Assembly (NCBI GenBank): GCA_036873755.1
Contig: JAVTVY010033732.1
Span: 1-64,000 of the forward strand
Source of the DNA: Hanleya hanleyi
Lineage: Eukaryota > Mollusca > Polyplacophora > Lepidopleurida > Hanleyidae
Direction of reading: 5' to 3'
DNA: 64,000 bases
How positions within the stretch are numbered: the first letter of the stretch is position 1; each line of letters starts with the position of its first letter. Positions 1 to 15,300 of this stretch are shown here, piece by piece. Under the pieces are notes generated by a model. That model saw nothing but the letters and a program-made list of their open reading frames with translations. It was not told where the DNA came from and made no database searches. Position numbers and translations under genes: made by a program.

Positions 1-264
1 AACCGCTATAACTGTATGTAATTAATGAGCAAGTATGGTAATGCATCGTGACGTTCGTTTCAAATGCATGGCTATTTTAGTACATGATCCACTTCTGAGA
101 TAGGAAGTATTCGTTAATGTAACGGTGACATTGGGTAATCAGAAATAGTCTTAACTTTCTAATGCCGATTACATGCTCTCAGGCAGATGTAACGCTTTGA
201 ATATATCTTTTAATTATCATATGTTTCTTCAAACGGCAAGTTAACAAGAGCGTCTCTTTTTCAG

Positions 265-324
265 GCGGTGTACCTATTAATATTTTTAGGATGGGTCTGT
301 AATCCTGTATATGCAGCTTGTGGC
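265..324 (+). CDS. SLC5-like exon a (TM3 region)
   Basis: TTTTTCAG acceptor before 265 and GTGAGT donor at 325. Phase 0 to 0, 20 codons. It encodes a hydrophobic segment with LGWVCNPVY, matching the SGLT 'LGWLFxPVY' region. No earlier coding exon was found at 1-264. Confidence 0.85.
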
Positions 325-3300
325 GTGAGTAAAACCACTGATAGTATCAGATTTGTCTGATTTTATGTTAGCTTAATTTTTGAGTTGAACCAAAATATCA
401 ACGTATAAAAATAATGTGATACTTCAGAAGAGGGGTATAATGTTGTATGCCTGTGATATGTTGATTCGTTAGTTTCCTAAATGGTATCCTGGCTACCGAA
501 AAATGTAGTATTTCTGAGACAATCCTTGTTGTGCTTTATCAAAATGCAAACCTACCTTGCAGTTTCCGGTGTTCGCTAACAAATTACATTTATTGTTTCG
601 ATCAATATATATAGTACACATATGCTGGCCACCATATGGAAACTGCGATCCCAAGACTGAGTCGTTATGGCAACTACCATTTCTGAAAAATATAAATACA
701 ACTGAAGACTTTGATTCGAAGCCTTTACTATTTTCGATACAACTAAGGTATTTAACCAAATAATAAATCAACAACAATTCGAATAATCAGTTTTCGCAAT
801 CTCGAGGGACGATTAAGAACAAATTTGTTTCTAACATTTTGACAGGCGTTCACGGTACCACAATATGTTCGACGACGGTTCAGAAGCCGAAGATTACAGG
901 TTACGCTGGCGATAGTCTTTATTGGAATGTATATCTCTAACGTGATAGCGGTAAGGGTTATTGTGCGAATAAGAAATGGAGATATCAGGTGTGAATTTAG
1001 ATTATACAATAATGGTCCAGCATTAAGGATGGATGTGCAAGCACTCTTGAAAACAGACCACGTCTAAATGTCACACCGCCCATGCTCATTCAGCATACTT
1101 TGTCGATCATCTCAAATTAGCAGCATTATTATAATCGTTCCATTTTATCTCTCCATTGAGTGGTAGTTTTCCTGAAAGAAGAACCAAATCTACTTCTGAG
1201 CTATATGATGGTCACCATATGATTTCAGCTGTCCGAGCAAGTGGCTATGCATCATTTCTTTACACTGAGAACCATCGATTTGACATTTTGGTCATATATC
1301 GACAGTGAAGATGTTGCTGAAAAGCGTTGGAGACGCTGAAAAATATCGAAGTGTACTGTCACTGAGCAAATTACAAGCGTATGGTCCGTCGTTCATAATT
1401 CAGCCGTCGTCCATTAGAATATCCGCGTCCATAATCCAGACCTATTCCGTATTCCCTGTGACATTATTATCACCAAATTCAAAAAGACAATCATAGTATA
1501 CATAAACATAGGCTAGTTTTCTGCAAGAGAGAAGCGGTCAACAGTTTGCAATTATGCCGGCAAGAGATCATGATGTTAAAAAAAAAATCCGTGAAAAAAA
1601 TATCAAAACCGTATCGCTGATCAGTATTCTTAATCCATAATAATCGTTGTAAGTCGTCATCTAGAGAATGATATATCTCAGTCACGCTTTCACTATGACT
1701 GTTTATATGAGCACCATGAAGATCTTGAAGTACATGGGTTTACACGGCCCCTAGTCCCAGGCTAAGCGGAATTAGACACAACTAACGAAACGTAACGTTG
1801 CACGCTTCGTTCGTATTTTGCTATCAACATGCGATATGTATCGCCAAATTTGAGAAAATTCGAGTGGAGGCGATTGGTGGTGTAGCCCTGTTTAATAAGT
1901 TTCTGCAACAATGTTTTGTGATCTTGATTAAAATCGTCACATTTAACACAGGAGCTAGCAAATGCTAATAGGTTAGATATGTATACGCCATATGCAAGTC
2001 CCACTGGAATATTACTGTCCAGAAAGGGATGGTTTACGATGTCGAAATTGTAATCATCACTTTGTCAGAAAGTCAACGAGAGAGAATGCCCGATTCATTT
2101 TTATAGCGATATAGATCTGAATATGATGTGCCTGTAGGACTATCTGTAGCTTCACAGCGTCATTTATATAGCGATTATCCACAGCGAGAAGATCGTCTAT
2201 ATAGCGTTTGGGGAATGAGAAGGAACGGGCTTTGAATGGATCGGTTTTTGAAAGCGCCTGCATATAGTCATATTCACAAGAGAACAGATATAGGTCAGCC
2301 AAGAGGGGTGCACAATTAGTACTCATTGGAATAACTATATGCTCTTGATATACTGTGTTGCCAAATTTCACATAGATATTTTTAATGAGAAATTCAAGCA
2401 ACTCTACAAACAAAGAAACATCCCACGAATGATGTCTCTTGTATGCATAAGAGTTAAAGAATGCGTTTTGGTTTCCGACATTAACATATCTACGATCAGG
2501 TTTCTTGAACTCAGATACTTTTAATGAACTATTGACTGTCATTAAGGTCCTGGTGGGGGATTGTAGTATAGAGAGTCAAGAAATCCCATGTGGATTAATA
2601 TCCACATACATTCAACGCCAGAGCTTTTTGAAATAGTCACGCAATACCAAAATGCTTTCACCTCCTGAAGGGCCCTCGTCAACAGGGTAGAAAGAAGCTT
2701 GATTGTGCAGCCTCTAGAACCTGCTATGAACGTGGCGCTGTTTAGCGAGGATTCGACCTGAATGGAATACGGTTGGAGTGCTAAAATGAGATACTATAGT
2801 ACTACCTATGCAAGAATTTCAGTTACTGAATATATCTTGCTATTTGTTCAAAACGATTTTCAGGCGCCGGGTATTATGGCTTAATAACATCAACTTGAAA
2901 TAGTGTATTTGTACAAAATCGTTGGTTTACGAGGTCAAATCTCCCTTTATTTATAAACATGCTAGCGATGACATATCATACGACCAGCTTTGTTTTGTTT
3001 ACGGAATTGGTGGCCATATTCTACAATGTCGATAAATGATAGAACAGATTAAAGACCAATGATCAGTAGAAGATAGGCTATAATTATTAAATGCATTCGC
3101 ATAGATTCGCATTACGTTGATCCACATACCTTGAGTCTGCAATTAAGTACCGGTATTATTATTATTGGCAGATTCCAAATGGCGTTCGGCGCTTTTGTCC
3201 AACACAAAATTTACAGGATATCTACGATGACGTATAAATCGTATTTTTAAGTCCAGTGGTTCTCGAGTTAAGAATTTGTTATGTATACCAGTGTGTGGTG

Positions 3301-6300
3301 AAATCATTTTACTTCTCAGTCTAGAAAACCCAATGTTCAAAAACCTAGACAGTGCAATGTCACTATATTATCAGAAACACAGGTAGGTAAACTACATAGA
3401 AGAAAGATGGATATAGATACACAATAATTTGGTAGATTAATTGGTCATAGTGTACAAACTCCTCACAGTCGAACCCAGGTGAGGAATTCCACGATACTGA
3501 ACGTTATTGTTTAAGCTTCCATATTATTCCAATGATACAATTTCTAATATATTTCACCGTCATTTGTGATATATTTAAGAGTTAAAAGAAAGAGAGAGAA
3601 TTGAACTTTAACGTCGCGTTCAGCAATATCTCAGCTATGTAGCGGTTAAGCGTTAAATATAATATTCTCGTATATAAAAGACTCGTAGCCCATGTGCATT
3701 GCTTATCAGTAAGCTGGTTCCGACCCTCGGTTACATGGCTATAATTCCAGACAGTTCCCCTCGCCTTATTTTGAATCCAAATGTTCCCTTGTAAAGGGAA
3801 TTGATTCTCCATGTATATTCAGGTCTAGCAGTTATTTTGCTGTAATCCGTATAAGCAGCAAGTCATTGTAATATTATAACACTATGCTAATTATAAGCGC
3901 CAGGTCCGACGTCCATTATTCAGCTGTCGTCCATAAAAGACTGTGCCAATAATCGAGTGAGTGAGTAGGATTTAACGTCGTTTTCAACATTTTTTCAGTC
4001 ATATCACGACGGTGCCTACATGTGCCAGAACACGAGAGTGTCCACAGTTCCTATTATGGACACTGATCAGCCCAGCCAGTACAGCACCCGGTCACCCATC
4101 CAAGTATTGACCGAGCTCAACGCTGCTTAACTTCGGTGATCTGACGAGAACCGGTGTGCCCAACGTGATGCGCCGTACCGCCAATAATCGAAAGGCCTTT
4201 CTACACTTGGAACTGATTTCAAATAGAGTGTTTCCTAAAAGAGAGAAACGGTCATCAGTTTTAATGATAACTGCAAGATGTCATGATTCTTCACTTTAAA
4301 TGTATTTCAAAGTTGTTTTTTACTCATTTGAGCGATAAGGAGCTCTGATTAAATTGTCCCATTTAATGCTCAGTACATGGTGTAAAAGAGAAGATATTGT
4401 TTCTTTATTTGACATGCAGACTGTTCAGAGCAACAACTAACTATTGACATGACAAATAATTTGGTAAAGCTTATTTCTGTTCTTGCCGATCTTCATGTTT
4501 ACATGGGAGGAAAAGATTTTTTACCTCGAATCTGGCTATTTCGCACAATTATGCTACTTCAAGATGGATTTATTCAATAACTCATTCTGATCTTACAAGA
4601 TATCGAATGTATTTTTTGCTGATTGACAAATTTCTTGGATATACACATATATCATTTTGGCATTCTAAAACTCACCCCTTTGAGCGTTGAATCCTTCCTA
4701 AACCGCGTCAGGACCTTTATTTGGATGGATAATAATAAATCGTCTGAATCAATAGTAATAAGACTACTAACAATTTTGATTATTGATAATTGTAACGTTA
4801 ATCTTCGTGTAAAATACTGTAGGAGTGAGTTTATATAAATATCTCATTAATATGTTCCAGCTGCTGCTAAGTTCACTGATATCTTCTATTTCTAGTCACA
4901 GATCTACGCTGGGACATTGTTCCTACGATACGTTCTGGGCTGGAATACCTATTTATCTGTGTTTGCCCTTTTGGTTGTTACGACTGTCTACACAATAGTC
5001 GGTAAGTTTACTCTGTCTGCAATGTAGAATTTGTTAAGATCTGCCTGATCAGATAGACTTGACATGATATAAGACACGGTATTTTGCTATGATTGTGATG
5101 GAATGATGCACGAGATTAGTAAGAAAATCACCAGTCTCTTTCCCGCTCGTTTCAGTAATCTTCATAGATAAGCTTTGTCTGTGCTCTGCTATTCATGTAG
5201 TAGCACTCGGTGTCAAATAATCACCATACTAATGAATAATTAAAGCGAGACTGACCTTCGTTATATCATTTCAAAATAACTGGACTTGAAGGTGAGATCG
5301 CTTTTTCCTGGCACCATTTAAACTGTTGATCATGGCATTTCAATTAATGAAATTTCACGATTATATTCGATTTGAATGACAGCTTCTCGAGAAGACGTCG
5401 AGAAGTTACTTTCAAACTAAGTCGACTCATGCTCACCACTTAAAGCCACAACATATCTCTTTTAAGTGTTGCTGTATTCCACCTACTCCATGGTTCATGA
5501 GTCAGAGTCAAATGCCAGTATCTTTCAAAAGATATTGTTCACCATTAAGTGATGTTATTGAAAGAATCGGTATGGAGGGGATGTACCTGGGTGTCCCTTG
5601 ACCACTATTAGCATTGTTCTGGGCCACCTAACACGAAAATTTACCAAATGCACATCACTCAGATGGGGTGGGGAATTAGGCGTTATATCCAAATGTCAAA
5701 TAAAACAAGTGTTTCCTTCCCTTGACTTTCGCATAAAGTATAGTCAAAATTATAAACGATACTTGGGAATGCTACTCTATTTACCCTCATAAAATGTACT
5801 ATGGTGTATCATAATGAAGGCACCGTTTTAGTCAGGGACATTGTAACATGGATTTACCATCGATGTACCAAGGTAATGCAATTGATTTACCATCGTGTAC
5901 CTTGCCAGTACCGTGTTGTACCATATCTGTACAATGGTGTAACATGGTTCTATGACACATAAGGTATGGTACATCAGGTATATTCAACGATAAAATTCTG
6001 TAAGGCGGATCATCGCAATTTGTTGTCAGTGGGTACATTAAAGAGAGATATTGGACTAATTTATCTTAATTCAAAGACTGATTTATCAAAATCCCTCTGT
6101 TTCGCATCATAGCTAATCGTTTAAGACCAATTTGGTGTCCATGGCAATATTATATTATACGACAAAATGGCCTTGATCAGGCAATAAACATAGCAAAAAC
6201 ACACAGTAACCATAGCACGAAGGCACAATTTATGGTCAGCGATCACAGAGTTTGTCGGTGAAGCCTTACAACTCTACAAGAAAAGGTATACAGACAAGCG

Positions 6301-9300
6301 GAATACGAAGCAACGAACCTCGATTCTGAGATATTGAAAATGCCATAATTAATTTGTTGTATTCGAAATATGAAGAACGGCTATCATCATGTTGAATTTT
6401 CCCATGATACTTTTCGCGAAAGGTCATGCTATGGAGATTATTTTCTTGCAACAGGTCAAATGTGATTAATAGAATATAATAAAATGGCATTGTTCTAACT
6501 GCTGGCAATAAATGAAACTCGACTAAAAAGAATTACCAAGTAGAAAAGCGAGTACATGTTATATTATGCTTAAAAGACAAGGGATTTCAAAGAAAAACCG
6601 TGGACCATGAGAGTCTAGTAAAAGTCGGGATTGGCGAATATGATAAAATAGGTGATTAAATTGTTGACCTGGCCTTGTTGATGTGTTGCAGGTGGATTGG
6701 CAGCCGTCGTTTACACTGATACGCTCCAGATGATTGTTTTTGTAATGGGGGCATTCGTAATACTTATTCAAAGTAAGTACAGTCAAAATATGTCTGGACG
6801 GATCAACAACCTGGATCGAGAAGATTATGTCGCTCAGAATATGTTATTAAGAAACAACACGTCGAGAAATAGTTCAAAACATTGTCAGCATTGTCCAGCA
6901 TCACCCAATTCCAATCGTGAACTGAAAAATATATTCGGGAAAAACAATGACGTACCGTTATATAGTAAAACTGAAATTCCTAGATCAATTCATGATATAT
7001 GATATTCTAGGGATAAGAGTACTGTGATCCAGATACAGTCCTTGTCAAAGCCATTGGAGCATCAATGAAGTTTCAATGTTGACAGATAAAGTCTTTTCTG
7101 GAGAATGTTTTGGTTTTGTAAATAGTTATCGGACAAATCATGGATCCTCGAAGATTTTCTAAATTCAGTGAGATTTGATGGGCATTACAGAGAGAGAGAG
7201 AGAGAATTAAGGTTTAACGTCGTACATGTACCTGCATTACAAGCGTCTACTCCGTCATTCATTATTCGACCGCCGTCCATTGAAGAATATCCACGTCCAT
7301 AATCCAAAGACCTAATTCATACAACAGCAATAGGACCAAACTAAGCAACAGAAAGTCATAGTATATAAAAACATGCAAGAGAGAAGCGGTCAACAGTTTT
7401 TCATTGCTTTCAGCAAGATAACGGGATATTCTAAGATATCAAATCCGTATCGCTGATCAGCATCCTTAATCCATATGATGTTCGTTCTAAAGTCGTTATC
7501 TAAAGAATGCTGTATCCTAGTCACGCTTTCATTGTGCCATTCCACATGAACACGATGAGAATAGTGCAGTACATGGGTTCATACGGCATCTAGCCCCTGG
7601 TTGAACAGAACTGGACAAAAATTACGAAAGTCATAGAATTCCGTATTATAAGTCTAACGTATATGTCCATGCGAAATCCAGGAAACATCAACACTAATTA
7701 AAGTTCTCTCTGGATTAAGTGAGTATGGTTATCTTTTCGAATTTATTCTTTGACACATTGCGTTTGTTGACTCTTCGTCATCTTGGTGAATTTTCACGTC
7801 AAACTTCATCTACTGGCCTGCTAGCCCACTATTCGGAATATTGTCCCTTTCTTTTAGAAACGTAACTTCAAGTTGCTTTTAGGCTCATGGGGTGAACATC
7901 CCCTCCCGCATCAGCATGACCCAGTTGCTCACACAAATGCTCTGAGGGTTCAAATGTTGAAGCTTAGAAGCATAGGGTCTGGCATTACAAAATCGCGTTC
8001 TCAGTTGAACGATCCACAAAAGACCTGTCAACAAGCACAAAGGGGACAAAGTTCAGTTTTGAAGAGCAAGTACCCATAATCCTAAATCCTCAGATTTTAG
8101 CCGTATTAGGCACATCTGGGATGCAGTGGAGTGAGTGAGTGAGTGAATATAATTTAATGTCGCTTTCAGGGGATGCAGTGGATCGTGCTGTGCGCCAAAG
8201 AGTGTTTTCTCTGTCTTTTTGTGCCAACGGTTGCTCTTCCTGTCTTGTGTATCAAAGGGTGTTCACCTTGTCTTGTGCGTCAAAGCGTGTTCACCCTGTC
8301 TTGTGTGTCAAATGATGTCCACCCTGTCTTGTGCGTTCACCCTGTATCCACCATGCGATTTATGGCTGCGATTGGGAAATAGAGGACAATATCTATCTCT
8401 ATTGCATGAAAATTATGTGACAACCATTCCCTGAGGTTTTATGCCAAATTATGACATTCGACGCAGAACACAAGGCTTAACAATATAACTCAATCCGTTG
8501 AACATTAATGTATATTCCGACAAATATCAACAGAATCCATCTAATTCGCCAAATACGCTTTTATCTGTCCAAGTTCGTACATTTTCCCAATGCACTAACC
8601 ATTTTGACGTACACTGTATCAATTAAACGTCAACACAATGGATTACAAGTCAGAGATTATCTGATTATCTACTTTGAAGCAAAGACGAACAAACTATTTT
8701 GAAATTGACGACCAAACCGAACACCTCCTTTGAAAGCGGGTGAAATTTTAAACATTCAATATATTCTGTGAATGCCACATACTGCTTTCATTCGGTGAAA
8801 AATGGTAACGCAAAATACAGTCTCGAAAGCTGGTTTGTTCCGAATCCGGAATGTTTTTATCTTATATAATTGTTTTTGTCATATCTTTCATCCAGGTCTC
8901 AATGCCATTGGCGGTTGGGAAAACCTGGTACGCAAATATGCCCAGGCTGCATCAAATATTACACTAAATAATTTGGAGAAGTACGCATGTGGTATGCCTC
9001 CGGTTGATGCTTTCCATATATTCAGATCTGTATCAGATGAAAATATACCCTGGACAGGCGCCATTAGCGGTCTTACTCTGATGGGAATGAGATACTGGTG
9101 CTTTGATCAGGTAAGAATATCTGCGCTCTTCAATGAAACAATCATTGGTGAAACATCTAGACCATTATTTTGAAAGCATCCATTCAATAATCGGCAACGT
9201 ACCTGGGAAATTGAGGCCATCCTTCAAACATTGTTACCTGAACCCCACGACTGTCCTTTCCTGTCTGATAGCGGCAACGCATTGTTAAGTAAAACTGTCC

Positions 9301-12300
9301 TTCTTGCAGACCACATGGGCCCTTTTGGGGCTTAAGATGTCCAATCGCTCTGCCTCTTGAGTAGCGAAACGATTAATACATGTAGCTTTCTGTCCTACTT
9401 TCTTGGTGCATCAACCTGTAGTGGTAGGTAAAATCTGGTCAACATGTTACAAGATATGTTTCAAATGGTCGAAGTTCCGGTTATACTTACTATATACGAT
9501 CGCGAGGTCCATGGAATGTTTTATATGAAATTCTCAATCTGATTTCCTTCTCATTGGTTTGGCTACGTCTTGATGTTGCTAGTTATACATATCGTCGCTA
9601 CAGTAACTTTGTCAAAGTGTTATTTTTCCCAATGACTGTTCCCTAAAAGAATGCCGCATATAGTTACAGAAACAACCCTGACAAAGGCAATATTTTATAA
9701 TATCCTTATGTAGCTATACTTATCAGCGTCAGCTGTTTATCTATCATTTTGTGTGATTATCAACATAGGTGGAGGTACAACGTGGACTGGCTGCTAAAAA
9801 TGTGACGCACGCGAAAGCTGGGGCCTTACTTTGTGGACTTTTGAAAATATTAGCCACATTTTTATTTATAATCCCTGGGATGATAAGCCGTGCGTTATAT
9901 CCAGGTATGCATAATGTATTCAGCATGACCCGTGTTGCTTTCTCGTTCACGAATTTCTGAACTATCGCTGAGTAGAGTGTTCCTAAACGGAAAGTTCTCC
10001 GATCAGAAAAGAAACCCTTACATAAACATTTCATGCAACCATGAAGTGAGAGTCATAAGTTCGAATAAGCAACATGTCACGAAATACGTTTAACGTCCAT
10101 ATTGAATATATGTTCATTTTTGTATTATATCGTTTGTTCAACCTATAAGATATTTAACAATGATAACTGAACAGTTTAATATCCGCTTTACGAAGAAAAG
10201 GATCACGAAGTCAAACAATGACTCCTATTCACGACAAATTAATCCGAAGCTATGACCAATACGATTCTAGATGAATTCGATTTTCTTTTCATAAATATTT
10301 CAACTGTCAACACTTCGGAAACGCTTCTAATCGAAACTGATATTTTAAAGATAGCAGACATTCTCTATTGCACAGAACAAGTTGCCTGTGCCGATCCAAA
10401 ATCATGTACTGAGATTTGCGGAAACCCTGCAGGCTGCTGGAACGTTGCATATCCACTGCTAATGATCAACCTCCTACCTTCAGGTACATGTATATCGATA
10501 AGCAATATATTAACAATTCATAAAGTGTGGATTCATATTTAAATGCTTGATTATCGATTTTCGGCAATATCCATTAGATATATAAACTGGACTGCACCAC
10601 AATATCAAAGTCAATCTTTGGCCAACTGGTGATACATATGGTGAATGATATCAACCTGTGGAAAACACGAGTTTGCATTGATTTGCGATTCACCCTTTGG
10701 CACCGTACGTCACGATTATCATTAAATGAACATTCTTTGATAGGTCTCCAAGGGTTAATGATGGCAGCAATCCTAGCAGCTTTGATGAGTACTCTAACAT
10801 CAGTTTTCAACAGCGCAAGCGCGCTATTTACAATAGATATATGGAGTAACATCCGGCCACGCGCCCAGGAGAAGGAAGTAATAATGGTTAGCCGCATGAG
10901 CGTACTTGTATTAATGGCGCTAAGCATCTTGTGGCTCCCTGTCCTAGAGCTATCACCTGGTGGTCAGCTGTGGGACAAAATCCAAAGAGTAGCAGCCAAT
11001 TGTGGTACACCTTGTGCCGTCATTCTCCTGTTTGCCATGTTTTGGAAAAGAGCCACAGAATCGGTGAGTGCAACTTTTTGATCGGATTAGATTAGATACG
11101 CTATCTATCTATATCATTACTTTTACTCGACTTCAATACACTTACATCATGGCATAACGTAGGAGTTCAGAATGAAATCAATATATCTCAAACCGTCACA
11201 ATATTTTCCATTTCATTGAAATTGTTATTTTATTTAAACTCATAGTCATCATCTTTATAATGTTAAGATGGTCATGATAACTGACAAACAGACCAAACTC
11301 CTTTTCGCATAATAAACAAAGGTGCGTTACAGGTCTTGACACTACATTACAGGGAGCCTTTTGGGGTTTGTTGACCGGATTATCTATTGGGATGTCTCGA
11401 TTCACCCTGGACTGGATTTACCCTGCTCCTATCTGTGGATCAGGCCAGGTGGACTCTCGACCGGTGGTACTTTCATCCGTTAATTACCTACACTTCAGCG
11501 CTATACTCGGTATAGCCACGGCACTCGTCGTTATTGTAGTCAGTCTAGTAACCACCCCAGTAGCAGATAATGAGGTAAGACTTGAAATCAAATTCTTGCT
11601 TTTTACGGTCTTCGTATGGAGCAATCTGCTAGGAAAATGGCATCAATATGTCTACATATAATCCTTATACATTCAGCACTCTCGTTTGATCGCTAGATCG
11701 CTGATATCGTCCTCTAGCCGAGATGTCTTAAAAGCGATATCGTTCAGTAGCTTTCACTGATACCGGCGACTTTATGATGTCCACATCATCAAATCTGTCT
11801 CACAGGCCAGTATATCTTATATAACATGAATTTTCACGGCCATTTCCAGAGAAAAAAGTCAGTTAAATGACCTATGGTCCAAATGGAACACCAATTTTTA
11901 TCTAATTTTTATCTATATATTGATAAACATGACCAGAACGGACTCTCGTGTCGATTTTACAACATGGGGGACCATTACATTTTTCACATAGAGAACTATC
12001 CATTCCTAGATATCACTATATCGGAATATTCGGCATATAACAGATGCCGTGAAATTTTTTGCAAAACTTGGTTCAATGACCAAAATAATGTCTTAAGATT
12101 TGGTGTCCTTGTACCATATTTGTTTATTACCTACCATCCCAAGCAAGTCGGATAAAGCGGCTCAGTAATTTATATTGCTATTTACTTCAGGCTAAACTGT
12201 TTCAAGTTATCAAAATATCACTTTGGTGTTGGAATTTGAATCACTTCCTTGTGTATGTTCACCGAATAGAACATGGCCGATTTTGGCTTGGGCCAGGTAT

Positions 12301-15300
12301 TAATGTTCAATGTCTTATTCTGTATTTGTAAGTATTCCTTTTCATTGTGCCGTTAGTATCTCCATTGGACATCTTTGGTATACTACATGTACGATACATC
12401 AGCAAGTGAATTTAGTATAACCACTTACATGAATCACTGGCAATCCCCGTTGGCAAAATACTATCATAGTGTGCATGATCTCTGGCGGTACTCTTGTAGC
12501 TCACCCCGGGAATAAAGGTTGTATGGGAATAACACATATTCTTTGAGTTTAATAGTCATGCAACAGATAGTCACAATCAAAGCGTTACAACTATGAAAAA
12601 AGTAACGGCTTCGGAAATGATTTGGATTGGATGAATGCAATAAGGGACCGCTTGTCTCGTGCAAGACAATATTATTTGTTTTAATTTTACGCTCGCTTTG
12701 AATTTGATGTTAATCCGTGTTTCGATTATCATGCTTATGGGACCGGAAAGTCTCGCATTAATATGATAACTTTGGTGCTCACAAGAGAATACCACCTCCC
12801 AATATCTCTTTATCCTAACTATAAATGTCTCAATAGATTCTGCATCGGCATTTTGATTATCGTTAGGTTTACCGACTGAACGACAAAACTGTCAATACAA
12901 GTTTATCATTCAGCACAACTCAATACCAAGAAGATCTACTTTTCTTCGGTATCTTATTGTGGCTAGTTGACCCATGCCAATATAATTATTTTCTTATTTA
13001 CAGAGCGTCAAAAAATTATTTCTTGTGATTTAAAATACACCACTCATGGAGGAAAGATCTATGTCTAGGATTAAGAAATACATAATTTCAAATAGGACAT
13101 CTGTCGGGTGACTGTGACACATTGAATACCGGTATATCTAGTTCCTATGATGGCAGTCCTATTTCAAATATAGATCTAATGGTATCCATTGTTGAAATCC
13201 CTTCTCTCAGAAACGTCTCACGCAAGCGTTTTTCCTCTAGATACACCTGTTTCACACATATAATATTTTAAAAAATGAATTACTACTTTACTCTCAGTTG
13301 TCCAGAGTGACGTGGTGGACTCGGGATAGCAAAGATGACCCAATATTTCACGACACCGAGGATTCCATGAATGAAGCGAAGAGCAAATCTACCACGGCAT
13401 ATGATACTGGGAGGAAAACAATAATTGGTAAGTAACCAGAGTATTTATTCGTGAGTAAATGGCAGGGCTCTCATTTACAGCTTAACCCTACCTGGCCTGG
13501 GCGATTTGGGGTGTATCGCAGCCTTGGGGGGGGGGGGGGTGGTCGGAAAGTGCCTTCCTATATATTTTCTCTACCACTAAGGCTAGAGCGCTGAAACTTA
13601 CCACACAGTATCTTGGATTCACGCTCTACCGGGAAATGTGAAAAAACCCAAGATGGCCACCATGATGAAGTCACAGTGACGTCATCTTCTCGGAAGCCAT
13701 TTTTCGGCCACTTTGGGGTCGATTTTTCGAAAACTTTCATTTTTCCGGTATTTCTCTCGAAAAAAATCAAATAAAATATAGAATAATTAGTTTTGCATAA
13801 ATAAAATACTTTCAAGGCCTTTTAGGCAAGGAAAATGTGAAGAAATGAAGGGTGCAGTCTATAGAAGAGCCAAGGCATCTGAAATTAAACAGTAAGCTGG
13901 TTCATTATATGCTAAACAGCAACCGTATTTTGAGAGAACCCCATAGAACTATATATTTTCTGAAAGAGTAGGCTCCTGCCATGAAGCCGAGACAGATGTA
14001 AGTATAGCTGACCGAAATCGGGGTCCCCATAACCCCTACTGAACTTCAGGAAAATCCTCTAAATTTGGTTCAAAATAGGTCATATTCTCTCCCCATCACA
14101 GAAAAAACTTGACAATCGATTGTTATGAAACTCACCGGCACTGTGTCCAGTCGAAGGATCAACAAAAATTAGCAAAGAAAATAGAGGTTCGACCACGCCG
14201 TTTTCAAGCTCATTTTCCCACTGCAAAGTATACCATGTGCTTGCAAGCGGAAAAAGGCCCCAATTTACAGCCACACTTTCGCATTTCCATCTACATAATG
14301 AAGCATAGGCCAATCTAACTGGCAAAATACCATGTACTGATTTGAAGCAAATCAACCAGTCAACTGAATGATATTACAAATATTAATAAACAATAAGCCA
14401 ATAAAAATTCTCAATGGGTCAAACCTGGTGGAATATTAATTTCAAAGATTTTGAGGGGGACCAAAAATCCGCAACTATGGACTACCCCCTTTAAGTGTAA
14501 GGTACTTTTTGTGGATTTATTTTTATCTACTCCCTTCAATCTATGGGTCTGTACAAGTATAACGGTATATGACAGTCAATGGTTGAAAGTCATATGAAGA
14601 TAAAACATAGCCACACCTTTCCCCCTACCCCATTCATATTTTGACAGTTTTTGCGACGCCATTTTTCAGGCTAGACCGCTATGCCAAATTTGAATATATA
14701 TGACTGAAAATTTTGCATCCAGTACTAATATTGTTTACTATTATGTTGAACACAATTCAAAACAATGATATTCACACCCAACACATGAATGGAATTATTA
14801 AACCAGCACAGGGGCTAGGGCTAGAAAGGGGGGGGGTGGATAACTCTTAGCATGGCAGGGGAATATCTGTTACATTGTGTGTAGTATTGCCAACTCCAAT
14901 GCTGGTTCAATGGGGTTGGGGTGGGGGGGGGGGGCAGGATTGTTTTAATGGTCCCGGGAATTATTCTGTGACACAAAAACTTTTGAAAAAGTCCCGGGAC
15001 AATTGAAACAAACCCTAACCACCCACCCCCCCCCCCCCCCCTCCAAACACCAACATTGATGTTGGCAATACTACACACATCGTAGCAGATATTTCCCGGT
15101 CATGCTAACAGTTACCCCCCCCCCACAACCCCACTTTCTAGCCCAAGCACCTGTGCTGGTTTAATAATTTCAGTCCTGTGTTGGGTGTGAATAGCATTGC
15201 TTTGAATTTTGTTCAACTTGATAGTAAACAATATTAGTGCTGGATGCAAAATTGTGAGTCAGGCAAATTTAATGTTATATGAGAAAATGCCTGTTCTGTC

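Larger units (their letters stand above)
3894..4290 (-). mobile_element. PLE 3'-tail fragment split by a SINE
   Basis: 3894-3948 resembles the start of the common tail (GGTCCGACGTCCATTATTC) and 4192-4290 resembles its middle (AGAGAGAAACGGTCATCAG, ATGTCATGATTCTTC). The SINE at 3958-4182 interrupts it. Confidence 0.7.

Noticed and set aside
4068..4181. Working 5S rRNA gene
   Set aside because: Substitutions, fusion to a SINE body and flanking target duplications show a retroposed SINE.
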